A stretch of DNA of 64,000 nucleotides, from NCBI GenBank assembly GCA_038380435.1, contig JAWZYU010000013.1, positions 64,188,446-64,252,445 on the forward strand, in the 5' to 3' direction. The notes beneath the pieces are model-generated. The model worked only from the letters and a program-made list of their open reading frames with translations, made no database searches and was not told the DNA's origin. Both the position numbers and the translations under genes were made by a program. Position 1 is the first letter of the stretch. Each line of letters begins with the position of its first letter. Positions 12,785-23,281 of this stretch are shown one piece after another. This stretch comes from Ryuthela nishihirai (Eukaryota > Arthropoda > Arachnida > Araneae > Heptathelidae).

Positions 12785-13230
12785 ATATCTTTCAGGCAAA
12801 AATTTAAAGTTTTCTGTTATTGTAAACAAAAAAAAAAATTCTTTTACTCTCCTTCATTTGCAAATATTTAAATGAGATCATGCAAAAATAATTAATATCA
12901 AAAGCTTTTCAAAGAAAATGCATTTCGTTAATGTTAAATTTATTACCAATTAAATATGGGGTTATATTCTACTTCAGAAAAATGAAATTACGAAAAATCA
13001 TTCCCTTGTGATTAAAATGTTCTAATATTTCGGTCCCTAATTAGGGCATTCCTTGGAGGATGACTTGAACAGTGATCTTTGGGTGTGACGTATGAAAGCA
13101 ATCCAAAGACCAGCCTTCGATTATGTACCTAATAAACATTTTTTCGTCTTTTAAGTTTTCTGAAGCAGAACATGAAAAATAATAGCAACACTTTAAGACA
13201 GCCAAGAACATATTTCTTATTTGTGACTCA
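12785..13230. other. Harbinger internal non-coding sequence
   Basis: 3' flank of the nuclease gene, inside the MADF intron. AT-rich, with no further frames. Confidence 0.45.
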
Positions 13231-13241
13231 CCGTATTATCG

Positions 13242-13451
13242 GTGGCCCCGTGTGCGGGAGAGCCATACCCTGCGCACGTTAAAGAATGCACTGGATGGCC
13301 TTGACGGGAGGCTACCATCTGTCTCCCAACAGTTGTTCCAGTGGGTCCCCTCCCCCAACTTTCTCTGAGCCTTCGGGGTCCATGTGACCTGGCCATTTAG
13401 CCCATGGTGTGCAAAAAAGTGCCGCTCAGAGGTAAAACAACCCAACCCAAC
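13242..13451 (+). mobile_element. SINE-A copy, 5'-truncated
   Basis: A 210-bp 3' part only, ending in an AACCCAACCC tail, flanked by CCGTATTATCG at 13231-13241 and 13452-13462. It lies in the MADF intron. Confidence 0.92.
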
Positions 13452-13977
13452 CCGTATTATCGTGGAAGTATTGTGAATTAAATAAAAGAATATAGTCTGC
13501 GAACACATACCTGGCTGTCCTATAATTTTTCCCATTTCTTCCCAAATATTATCTCTGCGCAATTGATTATTGTAATTAACATTTTTAATATTATATAATT
13601 CATCGTACTGTTGAACCATTAAAATTAATTTTTTGGTATTCATATTTTTGATCGCGAAAAATAACTGAAAAAGACTACAAAAATATTTAACGAACAAAAA
13701 ATTGTACGTGCTGTTACAGAGCGCAGTTTCGATAAGTGAAACAAAAGAGGTTCACTCTCTAGCTGCGCGCACATCAACTAAACAAAGCAAGAAGGGTGGC
13801 GAAGGGCGTGGCTAAAGTGATGAAGGGCTTAAAGTGATCAGCAGGCAGGGGGAAATGCCGTTTGGGATGCTCCCTCTTCAATCCGTGGGCGACGTTGCCG
13901 GGGCCGATGCCTTCGTTGCTTGCCAGTGAGCGCTGTCTCATAGAGAATGCAGGGGAGAATATTTTAATGCGTGTCTG

Positions 13978-14011
13978 CGTGCCTCCGTTGCTGACCAGTG
14001 AGTGCGTACCC
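13978..14011 (-). repeat. right inverted repeat of the Harbinger-like element
   Basis: Exact reverse complement of 8252-8285. Confidence 0.8.
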
Positions 14012-14351
14012 TTATTCCCTTTCAATCTGAGGGTGGGTAGAGAAACCCCAGCTCCCACCCAGTGATTTCGAAATATAAACCATGCAGAAGATTGGTGAAA
14101 TTGATGTCTCTGACTCAGTCCTAAGAGTAAAAGGTGTTCCGAAATACAAAAAAAAAAAGCATGAAACAGATTTTTTAATAATAGCGGACATATGTTTTAC
14201 CTATCTTCCTATTGTTTTTCGCTCATCATTTCCTACAAGAGTTGTTCTATCCTATACCGATCGTAACAATTGATCTACCAAATGAAAGCTTGTAACATGA
14301 CATTATAGGCTATAAAAATTTACCCCTATACTTTCTTCCCCTCAAAGGAGG

Positions 14352-14733
14352 TTGGTTGTTTTACCTCTGAGCGGCACTTTTTTGCGCACAATGTGCTAAA
14401 TGGCCAGGTCACAAGGACCCAGAAGACTCAGAGAAGGCTGGGAGAGGGGACCCACTGGAACAGCTGTTGGGAGAGAGATGGTAGTCTCCCGTCAAGGCTA
14501 TCCAGCGTGTTCTTTAACGTGCACAGGGTACGGCTCTCCCATACACGGAGCCACGGTTTAACATCCCATCCGACGGACAGCAGCTTTTTCAACCCATCGG
14601 TGTCCCCTACTGACCATGGGCAGGGCGGGGAATTTTGCAGAGATTAATCCCAACGATGGCTGGGGTGGGACTCGAACCCGAGAGCTGCATATTACGAGCC
14701 TGGCGCGCTACCGACTGAGCCCCCCTCCCCCCT
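14352..14733 (-). mobile_element. SINE-A copy, full length
   Basis: A 382-bp copy flanked by TCAAAGGAGG at 14342-14351 and 14734-14743. The tRNA-like head lies at the right end (GACTCGAACCC, then CTACCGACTGAGC). Confidence 0.92.
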
Positions 14734-14925
14734 TCAAAGGAGGAGAATTGTGCAAACGATCATTACGCTGCACCAAGCGTAATTAGTTAAGTGCGAAATA
14801 AAAATTTCTGTTGTGGAATGATGTTTTAGGTTGCAGAAATCCTCCCCTCAAAGCTTTCTTTCCCATCGAAAAAGGTGAAAGTTGTAAACGATTGTTCCAT
14901 TATATGTGTAACGAGTGTCTCAAAT

Positions 14926-15299
14926 AGGTCGAGTTGGTTTACCTTTGAGCGGCACTTTTTTGCACACAATGGGCTAAATGGCCAGGTCCTGTGGACCCCA
15001 AGTGTTCAGAGAAGGTTGGTGGAAAGGGACCCACTGGACAGCTGTTAGGAGCCAGACGGTAGCATCCAGCATGTTCTTTAACGTATACAGGGTACAGCTT
15101 TCTACTGAACACAGTGCCACGGCATACCATCCCATTCAGCGGACGGCGTCTTTTCGAAGTCCATCCGTGTTCCCTGTTTACCGAAGGTAGGAAGGGAAGT
15201 TTTGCAGAGATGAATCTCAAACACTGGAACTGGTGCGACTTCACCTAGGAACTGCAGATTACGAGCCTGGCGCTCTACCAGCTGGGCCACCCACTCCCT
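14926..15299 (-). mobile_element. SINE-A copy, diverged
   Basis: Head and tail are both present. An imperfect TSD is visible: TGTCTCAAAT at 14916-14925 against TGTCTGAAAT at 15300-15309. Confidence 0.85.
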
Positions 15300-15523
15300 T
15301 GTCTGAAATGAAAGCTTGTGACACGGGGAATGTGAAGTCGCCCCCCCCCCAAAAAAAAAAAAAAGGAGAAAGAGAATTTATCCAGGATCGATCGTAAGGA
15401 CACATAGGTCAAATGAAAGCTTCAAACATGCAGAGTAACATAAAATGCAGCAATTTCTCCTCCAAAGCAAAGCAAATAGTGTTTTTAGTGATAATGTTCT
15501 TTGCAAAGTTGCCAGAATAAATA

Positions 15524-15725
15524 AAAAAATAAAATAAATACCCCCTCAAGCAGCTGCTTGCCACAGAGGTCTGACAGGAGCCTGTCAGTTTATATGCCAT
15601 AGTAGAAGATCTGAGAGGATGGCAGGACCTCAGCAGAAACATAGATCCATGCATCCATGCCTTACCAGGGGCTCGAACCCAGGTCCCTTAGATCAGTAGC
15701 CAAGCGCGCTAACCACTCGGCCAGG
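15524..15725 (-). mobile_element. SINE-B copy, full length
   Basis: The tail AAATAAATACCCCC is at the left; the head with GGCTCGAACCCAGG and GCTAACCACTCGGCC is at the right (minus-strand A and B boxes). Confidence 0.88.
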
Positions 15726-16719
15726 AAACCAAAAAATGCAAATTGTGCAACTTATCTTCCGATATGATCCCTAAAAGGGAAGAAAGAGATAACGTAAAAC
15801 ATAATAATTAAATCCCTTATTCAATTCGCATTAACTTCAACGAATATAGGACGCGAAACTAATATTTCTTACCAATGGAATAAACATTACAAGGACTCTT
15901 TAAGAATTTTTTTAAAGATTTTTAAATTAATTTAAAACTTATTAAAAAATAAAATAAATATAAATTTTAAAAATAAAATTAAAAAAAATTCTTAAAGATT
16001 TCTGTAAAGTTAATGCGAATTCAGTAAGTAATTTTATCATTGACTTCTTTTTTACCTGACGTCATTTAGATTGTCAGATGAAGATGGCTTTTTAGAAAGA
16101 AAAACAGCTAATGATATCAGTTTGTCGTCTTTCTATAGAAATCGAACTTTTTTTGTTTATCGATATCTATTAAAATTTCTTTTCGTATTGGATAGATATT
16201 TATCAAACATTGCGATTTACACTTTCTCAATATCCCAAAAGCTATAATTGCGGAATCTAATATTGGAAGAAAATGGAAAATTTTTTAAAGAACATTGCAA
16301 ATGATGTCTTTACGCTAGAAATTTGATTCTGGTGTAATGTGAAGGTCATGAAGTTACCTTTGGCAACAATACGTTGGCTCTTTAATCCCAGGGTAGGTGG
16401 GAAGGGTAACTGTTTTAAGAGATAACTGGAAAACTCCTTTTTGTTGGATTGGTACTAATGAAATATTAAAATTCACATTTTTTCAAATACTTAGATAGTT
16501 TTAACTTATATCGTGAGAGATCACTAAATATGGAAATGGCGAAACTTTTAACGAATGTTTCAAGTGATCTGCTTATGATAGAAAATTGATATTTTGATGG
16601 TAGAATGCACAAAAGATTTCCACTGATAGCAATAATCTGCCCCTTTTACTCAGAGAGGTATGAGAAAAGCAACTTTCTAAATTCAAGAAATAAAACACAA
16701 TTTTTATGTTGTCTAATTA

Positions 16720-16822
16720 AATAAATACCCCCTCAAGCAGTTGCTTGTAACAGAGATCTGACAGGAGGCTGTCAGTTTATATGCCATAGTAGAACGTCTA
16801 TGAGGATGGCAGGACTTCAGAC
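16720..16822 (-). mobile_element. SINE-B copy, truncated (3' half)
   Basis: Tail and body are present; the head is missing after GGACTTCAG. Confidence 0.85.
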
Positions 16823-17341
16823 CCAAGCAGTCCCCATACAAAGAAACTACACAAAACTATCAGTAACTATTAGAGAAAAATCGAGAGAATAATCATAAAA
16901 TCCTAACCACTTAAATAAATGACAAAGCCAGAATACAGAAAAAAAAAATTTCTCTAAATTGATATTAGTTTCGGGAAAAAAAACAAGCAGAATTAAAAGA
17001 GGGAAATTAATATTTGAAAATAATTGGCTGTTTACTTCTCAACTTGAGAACGCAGAAGATCAAACTTTCCTCCCTGTCGCTGTCTCTACAGACCGCACCT
17101 GCATGCCTCAAGCTATCTATCGGAATGTTCATGTCCCTCCCCCACTACGGAACAAGACTGCGGCTTTTTTTCCTTTGGACTTTTGTACTTTCGAACGCAA
17201 AAACATTGGAATTCCAAGAGTAAGATTATTTTTTTATACAGATTTTGTGGGCATATTAATATACTGTTTCAATCTCAGTTATCACCAGCAATCCTCATAT
17301 TCATTTACATCACTTTCATCTTTAAGTAAATAAATATTAAT
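16823..17341. other. no gene recognised
   Basis: A 124-codon open frame at 16959-17333 has no recognisable domain and is low-complexity at its end. Not called as a gene. Confidence 0.4.
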
Positions 17342-18880
17342 CATCATCCTCAAGCAGCCATGGGCTACGGAGGTCCAACCAGACCGTGCAATTTAGTTCT
17401 CCAAGCACATCTGTCCTGAGCTACATCTGCTGCATCTGGCCACTGCACACCAATTCTCCCAAGGTCCTGTTTCACACTGTCTGCCCACCGCATCCTATGT
17501 CACTCCCTCCTTCTGAGGCCTCTAGGCCCACTGTTCATAACCCTATTCGCCAATCTATAATTATCCATATGGGCAACATGGCCAAACCAACGGAGTCTCT
17601 CTCTGCACAATATGCTGCTTAAAGGAGGTTGCAAACTCGTTTGCCTAACCTCATCATTAGTTACAAAGTTGAACCACCTAATGCTCAAGATACTGCATAA
17701 GCATCTAGTTTCCTCTTATCTTGTTCACAGTGTCCAAGTTTCACTACCATAACTAACCCTAGAAAGAACCAAACTATTATACAGTCTAATTTTAAACTTT
17801 TGGTGTATACGCCTATTTCTCCACAATCTCCATAGATTCTTAAAAGTCCCGGCAGCAATCCCTATTCGTCTGTTAATCTCATGCCGCACATCATCATTTT
17901 ATGTTACATAGCTCCCAATATAATTAAACTGTGACATATGCTCAAGACTGCAACCATTCAGATTAACTGAATCACAGCCTGCCTGACCAATTTTCATCAC
18001 TTTAGTTTTCTCTCTGTTTATAACCAAACCTACTCTACTACCAGTCTCATCAACAGCTCGAATGAAAGAGTTCATCTCATCAAAATCATTTGCCAAAAGG
18101 CCTAAATCATCAGCATAATCTAAATCAGAAATTTTCGTATCTCCAGCCCATTTAAGGCCAAAATCTCTCCCTTGAAGTGAATTTCGCATAACATAATCAA
18201 TAACCAAACAAAAGAGAAAAGGAGACAAAATGCACCCTTGTCGGACACCAGAAGTAATGCTAAACCAATTGCTACAAGCCTTACCAACTCTCACACACGA
18301 CTCAGTGTTATTATAGAGAGCTTTCATTATGTTAACTAACTTGTCTGGTATACCATATGATCTCATAATCAACCACAAATTATGACGATCAACAGAGTCG
18401 AAAGCCTTTTTGAAATCAACAAAGCTAGCAACCAAAGGTTTCTCAAACTCTAAACATTTCTCAAGAATCTGCCTAAGTGAAAATATCTGATCCACACATC
18501 CCCTACCACTTCTGAATCCACATTGCTCATCACGCAGTTGACTGTCAACCAGATTCTTAATTCTATTAAGCACAATCATGGAAAGAACTTTACCTGGAAC
18601 AGAGAGTAGGCTGATACCCTTATAATTATCGCAAGAACTGCGATCACCTCTTTTGAAAATAGTGATAACAATAGTTCTGGCAAAATCCTTAGGAACCATG
18701 CCTTTATCATAAAAGATATTCAGAATTTCAGTCATCCAAGTGGTAACCGAAACATTCCCAGCTCTAAGCATTTCCGTAGAAATTTCATCTACCGCTGGGG
18801 ATTTATGAATTTAAGTTTAGAAACAGCCAAAATAACTTCAGATTGTGTTATAGGCCCAACATTAAAGCCAGAAATGCATC
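17342..18880 (-). pseudogene. LINE reverse transcriptase, family L1x, 5'-truncated
   Basis: A non-LTR retrotransposon fragment. The longest intact piece (18771-17899, 290 residues) contains the reverse-transcriptase core: CGFRSGRGC, FVDFKKAFDSVDR with the first catalytic Asp, SGVRQGCILSP, and the catalytic box DYADD. Downstream (about 17690-17390, frame changed) is the C-terminal region read as RERLRWFGHVAHM. The 3' end of the element reads GCTGCTTGAGGATGATGAT, near 17345-17360. The clade is uncertain (RTE- or CR1-like). No endonuclease domain remains. This family's 3' end resembles the SINE-B 3' end. Confidence 0.88.
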
Positions 18881-19630
18881 ATATCACCAATTATATTAAC
18901 GGTATTAATTTTTATATCTTTCAAATGGCGTAAAATTCGTCAGTAAATAATTTAATATTTTAAGCATGAGATCTATAGATTAACATTACTGAGAAATTAT
19001 TATCCCTATCACACTAATGTAGTCAATCCAGCGGTATTCGTGTTCATATCAGTACTGTACAAAGTATCCCTAACTTATATACCTCGGGATCAATTGTAAG
19101 AATTACAACTGAAGAAACTAATATAACGAGGAGAAGGACGGATTTAGTGGGGCCCTACCCCACCTACTTTCCAAAATGCTAGTAACGGTAATAGGGTCGA
19201 AATATTGTTAAAAATATGTATATTTTAAGGTATTTTTCAAAATGCAGTAATCCCTTGGTATAACTCTGTTCGCTTGAGTTAATTCGTTACAATGCTGCCA
19301 TTGTGTTACAACCTCACAACAACAAGCGCTGTCTCAGCTCGCTATGAAGGCTGTTATAACTCTCTTACGACATATTAAAAAAATGAAAACAGCTATGGAT
19401 CTGGCAACAGAACTGAATTCTTTGGTTTCCTAAAAACTGATCAGGTATGCATTTACTTCGCACTTCACTTTTTTAGCCCTTTTTCTCGAACAAAATTAAT
19501 ACGTAGTACGTTTTTTAAGTTGCGACAATGGGTGGTGATAAGAGCACAAGGGCAATCACTTTCTAGTGTGCCCTTGAAAAACAAGAAGACGATATGTGCA
19601 ATCATGTAGTCAAATAAAAGAGTAGGAACA
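18881..19630. other. no intact gene; possible Tigger N-terminus remnant
   Basis: A short run near 19525-19615 reads, with one stop, like the start of a pogo/Tigger-type protein (GDKSTRAIT, then CALEKQEDD), just before the CENP-B-like piece in the palindrome arm. This is weak. Confidence 0.3.
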
Positions 19631-19679
19631 ATTATAAAAATATAAAGAATCAATTATTTTAGCAGCGTAAGACTTATAT

Positions 19680-19920
19680 GTTCCTCTGCAGGCAACAAAA
19701 TCAACAAATTGACTATTATGACTGAAATGGGGAGACTTCAAAATATTTTCATCGATGATAATATCCGACGTAAAAATTCCTTAAAGTCAACTCTCATTCA
19801 GGAAAAAGCCTATATGAAAATCTGAAAAAAAAAAGCTCAGCCTGAGAAATCTGTGGAGCCATTTACCGCTCGTAAGGGATGGTTCGACAGAATTGAAACG
19901 CTTTCTAACCTTCACAATGT
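19680..19920 (+). pseudogene. pogo/Tigger-like CENP-B-type DNA-binding fragment
   Basis: In the left arm the translation reads SLKSTLIQEKAYMKI, a stop, then SVEPFTARKGWFDRIETLSN and LHN. This matches the second helix-turn-helix (CENP-B/HTH type) of Tigger/Jerky transposases, where the words F-A-GWF-RF-LHNV are conserved. It is truncated at the MITE. The reverse complement is repeated in the right arm (20126-20366). Confidence 0.65.
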
Positions 19921-19921
19921 A

Positions 19922-20123
19922 CAGTCGCTCAAAAAAATATCCGAACACTATGGTTGATTACAGAATTCAGAAAAAATATCTGGCAACGATTTTTTAGAAA
20001 TTAGTGATCTGACAACCTTCGTGTCTGTTGTCAGATCACTAATTTCTAAAAAAAATCGTTGGCAGATATTTTTTCTGAATTCTGTAATCAACCATAGTGT
20101 TCGGATATTTTTTTGAGCGACTG
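19922..20123. mobile_element. palindromic TA-flanked MITE, copy 1
   Basis: Begins CAGTCGCTCAAAAAAATATC, ends with its complement, and is flanked by TA on both sides (19920-19921, 20124-20125), as for Tc1/mariner elements. The element is almost entirely two inverted arms. Confidence 0.9.
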
Positions 20124-20422
20124 TACATTGTGAAGGTTAGAAAGCGTTTCAATTCTGTCGAACCATCCCTTACGAGCGGTAAATGGCTCCACAGATTTCT
20201 CAGGCTGAGCTTTTTTTTTTCAGATTTTCATATAGGCTTTTTCCTGAATGAGAGTTGACTTTAAGGAATTTTTACGTCGGATATTATCATCGATGAAAAT
20301 ATTTTGAAGTCTCCCCATTTCAGTCATAATAGTCAATTTGTTGATTTTGTTGCCTGCAGAGGAACATATAAGTCTTCCGCTGCTAAAATAATTGATTCTT
20401 TATATTTTTATAATCCAAGTGA

Positions 20423-20509
20423 AAATCGCAACACCAAGAAGGAATGGATGTAGAGATGTGTAAATCGCAACACCAAGAAGGAATGGATGTAGAGATGTGT
20501 AAATCGCAA
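20423..20509 (+). repeat. 39-bp tandem repeat, 2.2 copies
   Basis: The unit starts AAATCGCAACACCAAGAAGG and repeats at 20423, 20462 and (partly) 20501. It lies at the 5' end of the Tc1-like remnant and may be a duplicated terminal repeat segment. Confidence 0.85.
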
Positions 20510-20740
20510 GGTCCGCAGAGAATGGACACGTGACACCACAGCCGAGCAGTAGATAAACACCAGGCACCCACGAGCTCACAGAACGAGCGACAGTGAGGTT
20601 GGAGTGCTTCACTGTCGCTCCAGTGACAGTGAGGACACTTGGAGACGGCGGCAGACTCTTTAAGCGCAATTGACACCTGAGAGAGAGCGAATCGCCGATA
20701 TGCGAAGGGGCAGATTCAGCCTTCGAGCGATTGCCACCTT

Positions 20741-21109
20741 TTTGGGTTGTTTTACCTCTGAGCGGCACTTTTTTGCACACCATGGGCTAAATGGCCAGGT
20801 CACATGGACCCCGAAGGCTCAGAGAAGGTTGGGGGAGGGGACCCACTGGAACAGCTGTTGGGAGACAGATGGTAGCCTCCCGTCAAGGACATCCAGCGTG
20901 TTCATTAACGTGCACAGGGTATGGCTGTCGGGGCCACGGCTTAACGTCCCATCCGACGGACGGCGACCTTTACAAGCCCATCGGTGTCCCCTACTGACTG
21001 TGGGCCGGGCGGGAAATTTTGCAGAGATAAATCTCAACGCTTACCCAGCTGGGAACTCGAACCTGGGAACTACTGATGACGAGCATGGTGGGCTACCAAC
21101 CCCCGCCCC
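20741..21109 (-). mobile_element. SINE-A copy inside the Tc1-like pseudogene
   Basis: Nearly full length; the head at the right is diverged (GATGACGAGCATGGTGGGC). No clear TSD was found. Confidence 0.88.
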
Positions 21110-22345
21110 TGATCACCACACGCATGGGGTACAATGGTGCGTCTCACGCAACATCCTCGATCATCAAATGGCATGAAGGACAAGTACAAGACCAGTACAA
21201 CACCACAGGACGTGAAGATTGCTTGCTTCGTAGAAGGGCTGTTCACGACACTTTCGCCAAAACGATTGTGCTGAAATGTGATTTGCGGATTGCTACAGGT
21301 GCCATGGTCTCCCCATAAACCATTAGACAACGTTTGCCTGATGCAGAAATGACGATAAGGCGTCCAGTCAGTCATTGCAGCAACATCACCGGTTATGCCG
21401 TCTCCACTGGTGTCGAGTGAGGCAACGTTGGACTAGGGAAGGGAGGAGAGTGTTGTTCACAGACGAGTACCAATTCTGTTTCGGCATGCTAGGCGGCCGT
21501 TTGTCTGCATGGCGTTGGTGTCGTCAACAACATGAGGAATCCTATTCCATTAGTCACCATACTACGTTGGTATGGGGTGGCATCACATATGGCAGCTGGC
21601 TCCATTTTCTAACATGCTAACAGCGAGACATCCCATCGATGGCATTGTTAATCCCGTGGCACGACCCTTCCTTACCACCATGCCTGGATTACTTCTGAAG
21701 CAGGACAGCGCCACCCCACACACTGTACGTGCAACGACGGATAGTCTCCAAGGTGTGGACATTCTGTCATGGCCTCCATACTCCCCTAGCACCCATCGAG
21801 CATGTGTCCGACCTTATGGTTCGCCAATTCCCTCCGACGACCAACCTGGTACAATTGCATGCTGTTTGGAACACCATACCTGAAGACGCCATTAACCATC
21901 TGGCTAAGGTAATGTCGAGACGTCTACAGGCTTATATGATCGCCCAAGGTGGGCCTAATATGCACTGATGAATCTGCAATAAGCGAAATCTTTGATCCTT
22001 CGCACATCTGATCCTCAGACCTTCCGTCCTATCAGTTTCGGGTTTATTCATCACTTCATTCGCGACGTTTCCACTTCGTGCAGTGGATTAATCCAGGGAG
22101 AAGCTGCAAGTGGAGATCCAGAAATTTCAAAGATGGAGGTTAAAATTTTTCAACTGCTCTATAAGTTTTAACCTGCGCTACTAACAACGTAACTATCGAA
22201 ACAACCAATCGGAATGTCCGAAACTTTCCTAAATAACATATTTTTTAACGGAAATACGTCGCTCGCCTAGCACTTAGTACTCTGTTTTGCTGAATCAATT
22301 AGAAATTAAACGCAAAAGGGCAGCCTTAATCAAGGGATTGCTGTA

Positions 22346-22608
22346 CAGTCGCTGAAAAAAGTATCCGAACACTATGGTTGATTACAGAATTCGGAAAAAA
22401 TATCTGGCAACCATTTTTTTTTAAAAATGTTTTAGTTTAATTTTTTTTAAATTTGTTAAAAAAATTTTAGAAATAAGTGATCTGGCAGCCTTTGTGTCAC
22501 GTGACACGGAGGTTGCCAGATCACTCATTTCTAAAAAAAATCGTTGCCAGATATTTTTTCTGAATTTTGTAATGAACCATAGTGTTCGGATATTTTTTCT
22601 AGCGACTG
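22346..22608. mobile_element. palindromic TA-flanked MITE, copy 2
   Basis: TA at 22344-22345 and 22609-22610. The left arm carries an extra T/A-rich stretch of about 60 bases. The centre is CACGTGACAC. Confidence 0.9.
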
Positions 22609-22610
22609 TA

Positions 22611-23082
22611 CCACTAAAATGGAGGGGAAAATGTTATACTGCGATTAAATTCAAGAGTATTCCCCCCCCCCTTTGTGTTTTTCCTTTCGATTGAGTTTTT
22701 TGCCGACTCCCCCCCCCCCTTTTATTTATTTTCTGTAGATTTGGGTCTGCCCAGGAATATTATATAGTTTAATCTCTAAATCCTTAATAGATTTCATTTT
22801 TTTTTCAATTATCATTAATTAAAAAAATTCCAAAAGTATTAAAGGTTCATCAAATATTTTTCTAATACTTCTTACATTACAATATTGAATTAAAAAATAT
22901 GATTCATTCATTTTCTACATATTTCTTGAATATTTAATGGCAATGATGTTCATATAAATGGTAACTCTTAAAACTTAAGTGTGATTTAAAAATAAACCAC
23001 AGAAACTGCTTCACATAATATCAGAAAAATGTTTTTATAATCAACATTTCTCCGGAAAGTTTAACTTCTTATTTATATTTAT
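22611..23082. other. intergenic with poly-C tracts
   Basis: 22620-22760 resembles 5930-6070 (poly-C, then TCGATTGAGTT, then a GGGTCTGCC/GGGCCTG word). No gene. Confidence 0.4.
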
Positions 23083-23281
23083 TTAAAAAAAAATACCCCC
23101 TCAAGCAGCTGCTTGCCACAGAGGTCTGACAGGAGCCTGTCAGTTTATATGCCACAGTAGAAGATCTGAAAGGATGGCAGGACCTCAGCAGAAAAACGAC
23201 ACACACATCCATGCCTAATACCGGGGCTCGAACCCAGGTCCCTTAGATCAGTAGCCAAGCGTGCTAACCACTCAGCCACTT
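23083..23281 (-). mobile_element. SINE-B copy upstream of the kinase gene
   Basis: Full-length copy with the tail at left and the head at right (GGGGCTCGAACCCAGG). Confidence 0.9.

Larger units (their letters stand above)
9140..13643 (-). pseudogene. MADF-BESS protein of the Harbinger element, frameshifted
   Basis: Read on the minus strand, exon 1 begins at 13643 with MNTKKLILMVQQYDELY, the first helix of a MADF (Myb/SANT-like DNA-binding) domain. It ends at 13511 before a GTATGT donor. Exon 2 starts at 10268 after a TTTGCAG acceptor. The phase-1 junction reads through as QPG|EQCRERWVRVRDNFRK, the conserved second half of MADF. A stop at KSGPA marks a one-base frame change into MKPPKYEKELSFLLPHF. 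The BESS motif is lost here because 13 bases present in the 48.8-kb copy are missing near 9863. A Gln/His-rich tail follows at 9472-9140, from imperfect repeats in the DNA. In PIF/Harbinger elements the MADF/Myb-like protein helps the nuclease bind the ends. The KSGPA frame change is shared with the 49.4-kb copy, so it predates the duplication. Confidence 0.82.
8252..14011 (+). mobile_element. PIF/Harbinger-type DNA transposon (decayed)
   Basis: The left end 8252-8285 and the right end 13978-14011 are a 34-bp perfect inverted pair beginning GGGTACGCAC. Between them lie the two genes expected of PIF/Harbinger elements, a DDE nuclease (+) and a MADF/Myb-like protein (-), both damaged. The flanking trinucleotides (TGT left, TTA right) do not match, so a 3-bp TTA/TWA duplication is not visible; the ends may be subterminal. 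A related motif near 13899-13925 suggests extra subterminal repeats on the right. Later insertions inside are a SINE-B (9641-9812), a hAT MITE (10862-11058) and a SINE-A (13242-13451). Confidence 0.75.
14240..16720. repeat. degenerate satellite-like repeat broken up by SINEs
   Basis: Similar words recur after the SINEs are removed in the mind: AAATGAAAGCTTGTAACATG near 14280 and close variants near 15307 and 15409; CCTCCCCTCAAAG-type words near 14337 and 14840; and two blocks about 260 bases apart (about 16272-16420 and 16529-16680) with matching order. No coding frame is supported. Confidence 0.4.
19631..20414. repeat. 784-bp near-perfect palindrome
   Basis: The left arm 19631-20016 and right arm 20027-20414 are reverse complements with only a few differences, separated by about 10 bases. 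The inner 200 bp is a palindromic MITE; the outer 290 bp per arm is ordinary unique-looking sequence that is also inverted. Confidence 0.92.
20423..21990 (+). pseudogene. Tc1-like transposase, heavily mutated and SINE-interrupted
   Basis: The N-terminal helix-turn-helix reads ERERIADMRRGRFSLRAIA (about 20676-20740), the paired-type DNA-binding start of Tc1-like transposases. A SINE-A then interrupts it. After 21110 the protein resumes in several frames: an HDTFAKT-like segment, an LFTDEYQFCF segment with the DE-containing catalytic strand near 21450-21480, an HTVRATTDSL segment, and a PYSPSTHRACV segment standing for the PDLNPIE motif. Many stops and frame changes. Confidence 0.78.

Noticed and set aside
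16959..17333. 124-codon open frame
   Set aside because: No recognisable domain, overlapping open frames, and flanked by repeats.
20670..21176. Conserved frames of the type HGLNGQVTWTPKAQRRLGEG at many places
   Set aside because: They are antisense readings of SINE-A copies; the resemblance among them is from the SINE, not from a protein family.
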